Origin: Naumannella halotolerans
Lineage (GTDB): Bacteria > Actinomycetota > Actinomycetes > Propionibacteriales > Propionibacteriaceae
NCBI RefSeq assembly: GCF_004364645.1
Contig: NZ_SOAW01000002.1
Location: 551,823-615,822, forward strand
DNA length: 64,000 nucleotides
Direction of reading: 5' to 3'
Of the stretch, positions 8,596-17,000 are shown one piece after another (position 1 is the stretch's first letter; every line of letters starts with the position of its first letter). The notes under the pieces are model-generated. The model was not told the DNA's origin, did no database searches, and saw only the letters and a list, made by a program, of their open reading frames with translations. A program made the position numbers and the translations under genes.

Positions 8596-8925
8596 CCCTG
8601 TCTCCTTAACGTGTCTTGTGAACGACGGCCCGAACGCTGTGCACGTCGGGCCGCCGCAGCCGTTCCCGAGACCTTCCGCAAGGAAGCTGCAAGCTCGGTG
8701 TGATCCCGTCATCTGAAGGTACTCGGAGAGGTATTGACAAGCACCGTGACGGGCGTCGGCTAGAACGATAGTAGCTCATAGAAACGTCTGCATTCCCTTA
8801 CGTACAAGGAAAATGGAGGAGTCATGCGTCTGTTAATCATGATCATCTGGAACTAGAATAGCCGTAACGAAAAACCTTGGTTGGAGACGGTTCTGCAGAT
8901 CATCTCCAGTCTGGCGAGAGGAACC

Positions 8926-9261
8926 ATGATGACTTCTAGCAGCGACTTTTCAGTGAGAGTGGATCTGGGCACGGATGCCCGTGGACGGGACTCCGCTACT
9001 GCATTCACGGTGACCGTCGTCGGGAACGCCGTCGAGGTGCAGGTGAAGCACGGGTCGGCGGCAGCCGGCAGCGTCGTGGAGGTTCCCGAGCAGGTTGAGC
9101 ATCGACGAGCGCTGCCGACCACGTCCACCAGGAAGGACCCGTGGCCGACAGTGACCGACCTCACCACCAGGAAGCAGGGAAAGGTTCGAAAGGCAAGAGC
9201 GAAGACGGACAGTGACCAGGCATCTCGTTGGCGTGACGATGAGATGTACGGCGACTTCTAG
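8926..9261 (+). CDS. Hypothetical small protein, 111 aa
   Basis: ATG 8926 is preceded by GAGAGGA at good spacing; the frame extends upstream to 8881 without a better start. The N-terminal half (FSVRVDLGTDARGRDSATAF, then TVTVVGNAVEVQV) looks like a small beta domain. The C-terminal half is highly basic and polar (TTRKQGKVRKARAKTDSDQA), suggesting nucleic-acid contact or disorder. Followed after 15 bases by another small gene, so a two-gene unit is likely. The upstream 8596-8925 region is AT-rich and may carry its promoter (a TTGACA occurs at 8734-8739, without a well-spaced -10). No function assigned. Confidence 0.5.
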   Translation: MMTSSSDFSVRVDLGTDARGRDSATAFTVTVVGNAVEVQVKHGSAAAGSVVEVPEQVEHRRALPTTSTRKDPWPTVTDLTTRKQGKVRKARAKTDSDQASRWRDDEMYGDF

Positions 9262-9276
9262 CAGAAGGAAAGCGGT

Positions 9277-9516
9277 ATGAGAGACGATGAACGTCCGGAG
9301 GCGGACCGGATCCGAGACCCGCGGTCGAAAGCTGACCGTGAGCTCAGGCAGGTCTACGTGAACGGCCGAGGAACATCAGCAGACCGACTGCGCCTCAAGG
9401 CAGATCGTCAGCAGGCAGACTTCAACGCCGCATCGACGCGACTCTGGGTTGCCATCGGGATAGCCATCGTGGTCTTCGGACTGCTACTCAAAGGGTGTGA
9501 ACTGCTTGTCGGATGA
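9277..9516 (+). CDS. Small membrane-anchored protein, 79 aa
   Basis: The ATG at 9277 has AGAAGGAAAG upstream. The first 55 residues are charged and helical (DRIRDPRSKADRELRQVYVN and LRLKADRQQADFNAAS). The last 22 form one transmembrane helix (LWVAIGIAIVVFGLLLKGCE). It is therefore a tail-anchored protein with a cytoplasmic, coiled-coil-prone N-terminus. Small membrane proteins of this kind are common in phage and defence cargo, but no family is recognised. Confidence 0.55.
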   Translation: MRDDERPEADRIRDPRSKADRELRQVYVNGRGTSADRLRLKADRQQADFNAASTRLWVAIGIAIVVFGLLLKGCELLVG

Positions 9517-10111
9517 CTGCCTATGCGCCGCCGCCGTGCCATCAGCCCCGAACCTCTCGCCGCGCCGCAGCCGTCCAGACGCTCGGCCACTATGAGTAGG
9601 AGTGGGGTGTCGGGGAGATGCGTCTACCCGATGCTCCTAGATCGGCGGGGGTGACGGTAGGCACGGGCATGGCGCTGACCATCTCGCACCGGAGGTTATG
9701 GGGTCCATCGCGTGGCCGACACACATCGTCACGGCCAGGATCGGCGGAACCGAGAATCCGGAGGGACGACGGCGTTCGAGGTGGAGCTGGTCCTGGCCGG
9801 ATCACCCACAGTTTCACGGCATCTCGGATCTCCATCCGCCTGCTCCTCGATGATCATCGAGGAGCATCAGCTGTGCCTGATCAGAGCGTCCATGCGCGTT
9901 GCATACCAATAGGGGGAATCTAGAGGGCTCCTGAGATAGCCCGATATATATTGAGCGCTCTAAGAAGTGGGTACTCTGACGGGGACTCACGGTCTCGTAT
10001 GTGCCCGAGTCGTCCACTGGGTGATTTTGCCACTACACGACGAATCATTCCTGATCACTGTCAGGCCAAGCTGCTCGGTGGGGCGCAGGCACCCTCGGAC
10101 AGCACTTATGA
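9517..10111. other. Intergenic region with a palindrome and AT-rich promoter-like DNA
   Basis: Convergent gap between the 9277 gene and the 10112 gene. It contains the 26-bp perfect palindrome at 9841-9866 and an AT-rich run (GATATATATTGAG) at about 9941-9953. Several short frames are open, but none has both a ribosome site and a plausible product. Confidence 0.4.
9841..9866. repeat. 26-bp perfect palindrome
   Basis: The half-site TGCTCCTCGATGA is followed directly by its reverse complement. There is no T-run after it, so it is a poor intrinsic terminator on either strand. It could be an operator, a recombinase or replication site, or an RNA hairpin between convergent genes. Confidence 0.7.
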
Positions 10112-10897
10112 TCAGCGGATCGAGATTGCCGCGAACCCAGCAGCCAACAGCGCCACGGCTAGCGCACAACCCAACACTATGCCTAATGTGATGTAGCCAA
10201 GTCTGAGGGCTTCGGCTGCGAAGTTGTTTCGCCGGAATCGCTGCTGCTCAACTGCGACGTCGCCTAGACCGGCAGCGGCGAGCCCACCGGCGATCGACGA
10301 GACTACGAGCGCGAACGAGCCCGTCAGCACGGTGACTGCTTGTATGATGTCCCGTGAGATGTCCGGGATCAGTAGCAGGAGCGTACTCATCAAGGGCACT
10401 AGGTAACAGATGCCTGACGCCAGCAAGCACGTCGCGAGGGATCCGGCTCCCACCTTCACTAAGAGTGGACGGTTCGCTGCGATCACGTACCCGATGCGAA
10501 GGTCCTGCCTGGTCTCACAGAGACGCTGCAGGGAGTCGCCGAGCCGGATTCGGAGGGCTGTAATGCGCTGTACGCGTGACTCCGGGGCGTCGTTCCGGTC
10601 TCGACGCGGTGTCGCCTTTTCCCACTCCTTCCTCGCGGCTTTGTGATCCTCGCGCAGTCGCTTGATCGGCTCGGTGCGTACGTCCGATTCCACGACTGTC
10701 GTGAACGGTGAGGTTGGGTTTTGGGGACACCGAGCGAGCGCGTTTGTCAGGGCGTCGATCTCGGCCTCGATCCATGCCTGCATCTCGTCTAGCTCTGCCA
10801 GACGCTGGACCTTCCGCGCGTGAGTCCGGCTGCGCTGGAGGACATGCACAGTGAGTGCGGCTGCAGCCCCGATGAGTGCAGCGATCAGGGTGTACAT
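10112..10897 (-). CDS. Multi-pass membrane protein downstream of ApeA-like gene
   Basis: A 261-residue protein starting at ATG 10897 with GGAAGGAA upstream. It has an N-terminal membrane segment (TLIAALIGAAAALTVHVLQ) and a long cytoplasmic helical region rich in Arg/Glu (about residues 25-130). Three or more hydrophobic segments follow in the C-terminal half (GSLATCLLASGICYLVPLMS; AVTVLTGSFALVVSSIAGGL; LGIVLGCALAVALLAAGFAA). It lies 22 bases after the ApeA-like gene on the same strand, so it is the third gene of the recombinase/HEPN operon. No family recognised. A membrane effector or anchor for the HEPN protein is a reasonable hypothesis only. Confidence 0.65.
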   Translation of the reverse strand: MYTLIAALIGAAAALTVHVLQRSRTHARKVQRLAELDEMQAWIEAEIDALTNALARCPQNPTSPFTTVVESDVRTEPIKRLREDHKAARKEWEKATPRRDRNDAPESRVQRITALRIRLGDSLQRLCETRQDLRIGYVIAANRPLLVKVGAGSLATCLLASGICYLVPLMSTLLLLIPDISRDIIQAVTVLTGSFALVVSSIAGGLAAAGLGDVAVEQQRFRRNNFAAEALRLGYITLGIVLGCALAVALLAAGFAAISIR

Positions 10898-10919
10898 ACT
10901 GGCTTCCTTCCGACGGGAG

Positions 10920-12266
10920 TCAGTCGACGGTCTCCAGAAGGTCTCGCACGTGACCTCCGATCTCACGAATCTGGTGGTGGCGCAAAAAGGCAGAGCTGCA
11001 TCGCCGACTCATCCCAGCCCTGTTCAGCATTGTCACGATCAGGAGAAGTTCTGCCGCGACATTCAAGATCCCTGAAGCGGCCCGACTGGTGGGGTGTTTC
11101 GCGCCGTTGTACGTGTCGGTGAACGCCCTTCCCCAGTCATCGACATCACCAACGAACTCCGCAAACGCAGGTCCGGCGTGACGAGCCAAAGCCGAGGCGA
11201 AAGTGTCGTGTTTGCTACGTTTCGATGTCCACTTCGGCGTACTTCCCCTGGACCTGCCTTCGGTCCTGCACTGTGTTACATACAGCTCGATCGCGGCGCC
11301 CAGTTGCAGGGTGCGCGCGGCCGTCCCCCGGCGCGCGCGATCTCGGACGCTGATGGCGTGCGATACATCTGGGTACTGCCGTGTCAGCGTGACCCACCGA
11401 GCAATCGATCGGGGATCGAGATCCTTCAACCTGAAGTAGGGCGCATCCGACGCGGCCGGGGGTGGGTCTTTCTGGGCCGCGTCGAGCAGGCTGTGATGCC
11501 AGAGACGGAGCCCATCACTGGCCGATTCACCCGGAGTGTGCACTGTTGCTGCAGTCGCCGGAAGAAAGGCGTCGTACGCCAGCGATACAAGGTCTTGAAC
11601 CCGTGTGGCGATATCGATGTAGTCGCGAACGGATCCTGCCCGTCCATCCACGGACAGCTTCAGCGCCGAGGTGATCTCAACAGAGCTTCGGCGTGAATCG
11701 GCACTTCGGTACCAAGTGCCGGTCAGCCTGAGCCTGAGGGATCCGACCTTGCCGGCGTCTATGGAGTCGGTTGGTCGCAGCGCTACGTCGATTGATCGGC
11801 GCGATGTGGCTTGTTGCACGGTCAACTTCTCGTTCACCGGGTTCAGTCCTGCCCATGCCGGATTCGGGAACTCGACGGTGAGCTTGGTGATCTTGGTACT
11901 GAGTGACGCTGGGTTTGCCCCGGTGATCGCCGCAGGTCCTCGGTAGGTTCGTACCGATGGCTTCGAACCGCCGAGCTGGATCTGTCTGCGAGAGCGACGG
12001 ACCTCGGGAAGGACGAACATCCCGGCCTCAGTCTGCCCAACGAGCCACAACTCTTCTAAGGACTCTGATCGGTCGAATTCCCGCATTGCTTGTTCGAGGT
12101 CCTGCTGTCCGGCGGGAACCATCACTCGTACTTCGATGCCATCGGTCAGGAGTCTGGCGTGCCCGGGAAGCGAGTCGGTGACATTCAGGGTCGTACTGCG
12201 GTCGCTGCGGGTGAGCACCCAAAAAATGCCCATGACGCCTTCTCGAAGTTCCTCCTCGCCCCTCAT
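10920..12266 (-). CDS. ApeA-like protein with C-terminal HEPN-type domain (candidate anti-phage protein)
   Basis: About 448 residues. The N-terminal half is a beta-rich region with the layout I associate with the ApeA N-terminal domain: GIFWVLTRS, a PGHARLL strand, ELWLVGQTEAGMFVLPEV, then LTVEFPNPAWAGL. The C-terminal third is all-helical (ARTLQLGAAIELYVTQCRTE; FADVDDW-like helix; DTYNGAKHPTSRAA). YNGAKH sits where HEPN proteins carry R-x4-6-H, but the Arg is not at the usual place, so catalysis is uncertain. ATG 12266 overlaps the recombinase stop (ATGA); an internal ATG at 12233 with GAGAAGG upstream is the alternative. ApeA proteins are known anti-phage HEPN RNases that act on tRNA; the assignment here is by pattern, not alignment. 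Confidence 0.55.
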   Translation of the reverse strand: MRGEEELREGVMGIFWVLTRSDRSTTLNVTDSLPGHARLLTDGIEVRVMVPAGQQDLEQAMREFDRSESLEELWLVGQTEAGMFVLPEVRRSRRQIQLGGSKPSVRTYRGPAAITGANPASLSTKITKLTVEFPNPAWAGLNPVNEKLTVQQATSRRSIDVALRPTDSIDAGKVGSLRLRLTGTWYRSADSRRSSVEITSALKLSVDGRAGSVRDYIDIATRVQDLVSLAYDAFLPATAATVHTPGESASDGLRLWHHSLLDAAQKDPPPAASDAPYFRLKDLDPRSIARWVTLTRQYPDVSHAISVRDRARRGTAARTLQLGAAIELYVTQCRTEGRSRGSTPKWTSKRSKHDTFASALARHAGPAFAEFVGDVDDWGRAFTDTYNGAKHPTSRAASGILNVAAELLLIVTMLNRAGMSRRCSSAFLRHHQIREIGGHVRDLLETVD

Positions 12267-12841
12267 CCTGCGATCCTTGCGTAGTAGGTGCTCCGAGATA
12301 CGCCGACTTGTCGACACGCCTTTGTCACCGTGAGGCCATCACCTACAAGTGCTTGAGCCGCTTCGAGCTTCGTGTCGTCGATGGAGCGTCTGCCTCGATA
12401 TACTCCGCGTTCCTTGGCTAGGGCGATGCCCTCGCGCTGACGCTCCCGGATGATGGCTCGCTCGAACTCAGCGATGCTTCCCATCACCCCTAGGAGCAGG
12501 CGGGCGGTGGGGTCGCTCTGACCGGGATGGAAGGCGAGCCCTTCCTTGAGGAACTGGACGCCGACACCACGATCGGTGAGTCCGTCAACCAGGGAGTGCA
12601 GGTCAGCGGTGGACCGAGCCAGACGGTCCATCGAGGACACGATGACCTGGTCCCCGTCGCGGACATAGGCCAGGAGTTCCTCAAGTGCCGGCCGGTCCGT
12701 CGTGGAGCCGGAGACGTGATCGGTGAAGATCCGGTCGGCGGACTCACCGATCGCCTCGACCTGGCGGGCGGGATTCTGATCCGCCGAGGAGACCCGGACG
12801 TAGGCGACCCGCTGCCCCTTGCCCTCGATGTGTTCAGGCAT
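12263..12841 (-). CDS. Serine recombinase (resolvase/invertase family)
   Basis: A 192-residue small serine recombinase. The catalytic N-terminal domain has VAYVRVSSADQNPARQV (nucleophile Ser in the YVRVS motif), the SMDRLARSTADLHSLV arginine motif, GVQFLKEGLAF and the E-helix IAEFERAIIRERQREGIALA. A C-terminal Hin-like HTH follows (ACRQVGVSRSTYYARIAG). The start at 12841 is supported by AGAGGG eight bases upstream. Normal length for Tn3-type resolvases and Hin-type invertases. It overlaps the ApeA-like gene by four bases, which is unusual, and may act on the inverted repeat just upstream. Alternatively it resolves dimers of the excised element. Confidence 0.9.
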   Translation of the reverse strand: MPEHIEGKGQRVAYVRVSSADQNPARQVEAIGESADRIFTDHVSGSTTDRPALEELLAYVRDGDQVIVSSMDRLARSTADLHSLVDGLTDRGVGVQFLKEGLAFHPGQSDPTARLLLGVMGSIAEFERAIIRERQREGIALAKERGVYRGRRSIDDTKLEAAQALVGDGLTVTKACRQVGVSRSTYYARIAG

Positions 12842-12864
12842 GTCTTGACCCTCTCGACAGATCT

Positions 12865-12897
12865 GTCTATCTACGTCGAGAGCGACTCTAGATAGAC
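12865..12897. repeat. Inverted repeat upstream of the serine recombinase (candidate res/operator site)
   Basis: GTCTATCTA (12865-12873) and TAGATAGAC (12889-12897) are exact inverted copies with 15 bases between. They lie just upstream of the recombinase start, where resolvases normally have their res subsites and autoregulatory operator. A related CTAGATGGAC sequence occurs near 12938-12947. Confidence 0.55.
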
Positions 12898-12950
12898 GGT
12901 CTGACACCTCGAGGGAGGTGCCTAGTTGAAGTAGGCCCTAGATGGACGGC

Positions 12951-13874
12951 CTAGGTCTTGGCCGGTGCGGGAGCGAGGTCCAGCAGCGTGATGCCTTCGT
13001 CAGGCACTCCGCGGCTCCAGACCATCGATCGAGTTCCCAAGTGCGCCATCTCTTTCGGAAGGACGCCTAGCGTCGGTTCGAGTTCTGCCAGCGCCTTGTG
13101 CTCCCATGGCGTCATCTGACGGGTGACGGCGAACATTGCCACCGTCTCGCCGTTGTCCAGAACCATCCCCCCGAGGAAGTAAGCCAGCGCGGGGTCACCG
13201 TCCCAGAGGTGCCCGAGATCGAGCCATCCCGACCCCGATTTCTCGCACATGGCGACGGTGAGCTCGACGATGTCGTTCGCGCCCTGCGGTGCCTCGATCC
13301 AGACATCGGATTCCTCGGTTGATCCAGGGATCGCGCGCAGGTGCGATCGCGGCACGAGGATCCTGAGTGCTCGGATCCATCCCGACTCTGCGGCGTCGGG
13401 ACGGCGCCATCGATGCATCAACCTGCCGGAAGGCTCCTCTCCGGTCTCAAGATGTCGATGCATGACGTTCGGATGCTCTGCCGGGTTGACGTACTGGAAC
13501 CGCCAGTCACCGGACCCGTGGAGGCTGAGCTTGGCCTCGGATGCGGTTTTCCGACTGCCGATGTACACGTCGTTCTTCTTGGCCCACACCCTCCAGATCG
13601 TGGCGCGGTTCTGTTGGCTCCCCACGGCGGCGCGGATTGCCTGAGGGGCGGACCTCCAGTGATGAATCCGCCACGCCTCCGGGGCTCCATTGCTCCAGAG
13701 GACGCCGACGCGAGTGGCGTGGTTCTTGGGTCCGATCACCGCCGAGTCCGCCACTGCTGCAGCGATCTCGTAGTCACCAGGTGGTACTGGTAGGGACAGG
13801 TTGGAGCCGTCGGTGTCGAGGATCGTGGTCTCGTCCTCGGTGACTACCACCAGCGGTGACGAAGGGGTGCTCAT
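12951..13874 (-). CDS. Conserved hypothetical protein, 307 aa
   Basis: A soluble protein that I do not recognise by function. It contains a conserved-looking core (TIWRVWAKKNDVYIGSRKTA, then KLSLHGSGDWRFQYV) of the kind found in many plasmid and island proteins of actinobacteria, preceded by an acidic N-terminal strand region and followed by an alpha/beta C-terminal part. ATG 13874 overlaps the stop of a 14-codon upstream ORF. Encoded on the same strand as, and 110 bases ahead of, the recombinase/HEPN operon, so it may be the first gene of that unit. A defence accessory role is possible but unproven. Confidence 0.6.
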   Translation of the reverse strand: MSTPSSPLVVVTEDETTILDTDGSNLSLPVPPGDYEIAAAVADSAVIGPKNHATRVGVLWSNGAPEAWRIHHWRSAPQAIRAAVGSQQNRATIWRVWAKKNDVYIGSRKTASEAKLSLHGSGDWRFQYVNPAEHPNVMHRHLETGEEPSGRLMHRWRRPDAAESGWIRALRILVPRSHLRAIPGSTEESDVWIEAPQGANDIVELTVAMCEKSGSGWLDLGHLWDGDPALAYFLGGMVLDNGETVAMFAVTRQMTPWEHKALAELEPTLGVLPKEMAHLGTRSMVWSRGVPDEGITLLDLAPAPAKT

Positions 13875-13915
13875 CGGGGAATCTTGATCTTGGCCGGGCG
13901 GCCTCCCGCGCTCAT
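13871..13915 (-). CDS. 14-codon upstream ORF coupled to the 307-aa gene
   Basis: The frame MSAGGRPAKIKIPR starts at an ATG with AAGGAGG upstream, the best ribosome site in the neighbourhood. Its TGA overlaps the ATG of the following gene (ATGA). The downstream gene has no ribosome site of its own, so it is probably translated by coupling to this peptide. It may be a leader or a real micro-protein; the Lys/Arg-rich composition gives no further hint. Confidence 0.5.
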   Translation of the reverse strand: MSAGGRPAKIKIPR

Positions 13916-14086
13916 CGGAACCTCCTTGGGTCGTTTCGGCGAGGTACTACCTCGTTCGGATCTGACGACGAGTCTTCCGGATCGGCCGAGAGCGCGGCGC
14001 CTGCTACCGTGCGTTCGGGCGGTACCGCGGTGGCCGGATCATTTTGATGCCCGATGGCGCGAGCTGCCGCGCGGGTAGGACCGCAG

Positions 14087-17000
14087 CTAGCCAAACAACG
14101 TATCCGGGTCAGACGGCACCTCCGCGCCGGTCGTTGGCTTGCCCGCCTTCTTGCGTATGTCAGCGGACACCGGGAGCACACCCGCGACTGTGAGATCGGT
14201 GACGGTGACGAAGTTGCTTCGGGCGATGATCGCGTCGAGCAATTCTGCCTGCTCGGTGTGGACCTCCGTCAGAAGAGTAAGCACGTGAAGAAGATCGATC
14301 AGGTCGGTCGTGTACTCCGGCAGCCAGTGGTCGACTTGGAGATCCGACAACGGGCTGTTGCGCCGGGCGCCCATCGCGGGACGATGCCGGTCTCGCCGAC
14401 GGTACGAAAACCACTGCTGGATGATCTCCCGGTTGCCCACCGAGTAGTTCCACACCTCAGGGACGACAGGTCCGATTTGTCCGGCGCCGATGTAGAGCCG
14501 GTGGTGGTCGGGATCGAACGTGATTTCGTCCGGCATTCCTTCTGCGTCAGCAGGAATCGGGTACTCGGCAAGCACTTTCGGCGCCCGGTCGGCCGGAAGG
14601 CGCGGGGAACCCGGAGGACGACCCGCTTCTGCGCTCACGAACCGAGTTCCGTACGAGTGAAGCCAGATCACCCGCCTCCCGAGCTCGACAGCCTCGTTGA
14701 ACAGATCAGCGTCAGCCACAACTGGCACGCGTATGCCAGGAGATTCGAGGTCGTCAGAGAACTTGGTCGCGTATGCGGGGTGGGAGACGATGCCTGCGAC
14801 GTAGGCCATAACGTCGGGCCCCTGCACCGACTGACTCAGTCGATCGGACAGCGCAGTGAGCAGATTAGGTGTCGTGTTCGCAATGGTCCCCGCGGCGTCC
14901 CGCCACATTGGCCAAACGCGGCCACCAAAACTCCCTTGGTAGTGGTCAAGGTCGGGAATGTGGGCGCTGAAGCTCGCCGCCACATTGCCGGGGCTGTTCC
15001 TGGTGAAAGCGGTCAGGTACACCTGCGAGTCGCCGTAGACTCGCCATAGTGTGGGGTTAGGTCGGTTGATGAGACGCTTGTCAGGAATGATCCACTGACG
15101 GTCCAACGAGCGGTATCCGTAGCGGACCGGCTGCGGCACGGGACCGGTCTCCGATCCGATGCTGTTCGCCGGAGCGGGGTAGCCTGGCAAGCCGTCTGAT
15201 AGCTCGGTGTTGACGGTCCGGTCGGCATGCTCTTGGAGGAGTTCAGGTTTGCGGCCCTGGGGAGCCCCAGTGAAGGCATTCCATCGATCGGTAAGGGTCT
15301 GCCGATCGGGGGCCACGGGCCAGGTGCGCCCCAGCATGGTTCCGGATCCATCGTACAGGAACAGGTCCTCCAGGCTTGGGTACGAACTCCATTCCGCAGC
15401 GGCGGCCGGCCAGAACGGATCGTAGGGCGACGTGCCCGCGAGCTCCCATCCGGAATCCGCATCGGCGGCGTCCAAGCTGATTGACTTCAGTTCGACGAAC
15501 TTCTCTTTCCGCGGGCCACTCTGCAGCGACCGGTAGTACACCGTGGCTGGCCCGTCCCCCGTACTGCCGTCACGGACGGCGAGGGTGATACAGATGGGCT
15601 GCTGCACACCTTGGAAGATCCGAGTGGAGTGAGGTGGCTGGTGTCCTTCGGGCGAGCAGTCGATGATGTAGACCGCGTCCGCGCGTTCGCGGAGGTAGGC
15701 ACGCATCTGCGAGAACCCCGGGCCACCGAGGAAGCCCGCGACGGTAATGAAGCAGACAATCCCGCGGCCGTCGTCGATCCCGCCGTCTTCGAGCGGCTGA
15801 TCGAAAACCTTGTCGGTGGCCCATCGCCAGAAGTACACGTACGGGTTGTAGAGATGCTTCACGTGCGCGCCGACGCCGACCTGCGGGTCCGGTATGAACC
15901 GCCTGAGCGGTGCCGGCCGGCTCACGCCGCCCTGCTCGACGAATCCCCCCTGTCCCTTGCTCCGCTCCTTGTACGGAGGATTGCCCAGGACCACCATGAC
16001 GGGTTCCTTCGCCTTGACTTCGTTGGCGTCCCGTCGTGACTGAGCGATGGGCTCGTACCAGTTGCCCAGCTTGGTGACCTCGACCAGCGGGTCATCGAGA
16101 GTGTTGGTGACGTAGGTGCGGAGGCCGCTAAGCGCAGAGTCTGGGGCGTGGAGCTCGTTGAGCTCGGCCAGCAGTCGTAGCTGCGCCACCGCGTAGGGCC
16201 CCATCTGCAGTTCGAATCCGATGATGCGGCTGACGGTGTCGGCGAGTGCTCCGGGGACCGCGCCGGGACCTTGCTCGTCGGAGACGTGCTCAGCGATCCG
16301 TCTGAGAACCTCCAGGAGGTAGGTGCCGGTGCCCAACGCTGGATCCAGCACCTTCACACCGGGGTCGGCGAGCCCGCCCGAGATGTTCAGACGGGAGACG
16401 AGCGCTTCATCGACCAGTCGCGTCATTTCCGAGACGACCTCGACCGGCGTGTAGTAGGAACCGGTCTTCTTTCGCAGCTCGGGGTCGTACTCAGCAAGGA
16501 ACTCCTCGTAGAAGTACAGCCAGGCTTCGGGGTTCCCCTTGGACAACTTGGGCCAATCAACAACCGACAGGGTTCGCGTGAGCGTCGCCACCGACGTCTG
16601 CAAGGCGTCGTGGGCCAACTGGCCTTCGGTGAGGATGCGAAGCGCGGTGCCGACCAGCGTGTACTTCTCGGCCGCGAGCTTTGTCGCCGCCGCTGCTACA
16701 CCGTCCGTCAGGTCGATGTTGCGGACCCGGGCCATCAGTAGACCGAAGGTGACGGCTTGTGCATAGGAGTCCGCAAACTCTTCGTCGGACGCGTCCGGAA
16801 ACAGAAGCTGCCGCCAGTCGTAGGCCAACCCGAGCAGATCTGAATTCTTAGCGGTGAGCTGTTCGGTGACCTCGTCACGGAGGAGCCGACACAGACGGGC
16901 GGCCGTGTGAGCGAGCTGGCTCGGCCTTGCCGGGGGCTGTGGCGACCAGGTAAGAAAGTCAGCTACGAGACCCGGCAACCCGGTGGGCGCCTCGAGCTTG

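Noticed and set aside
8734..8766. TTGACA at 8734 and TAGAAC at 8761 as a promoter
   Set aside because: The spacing is 21 bases, too long for a standard promoter; kept only as a remark.
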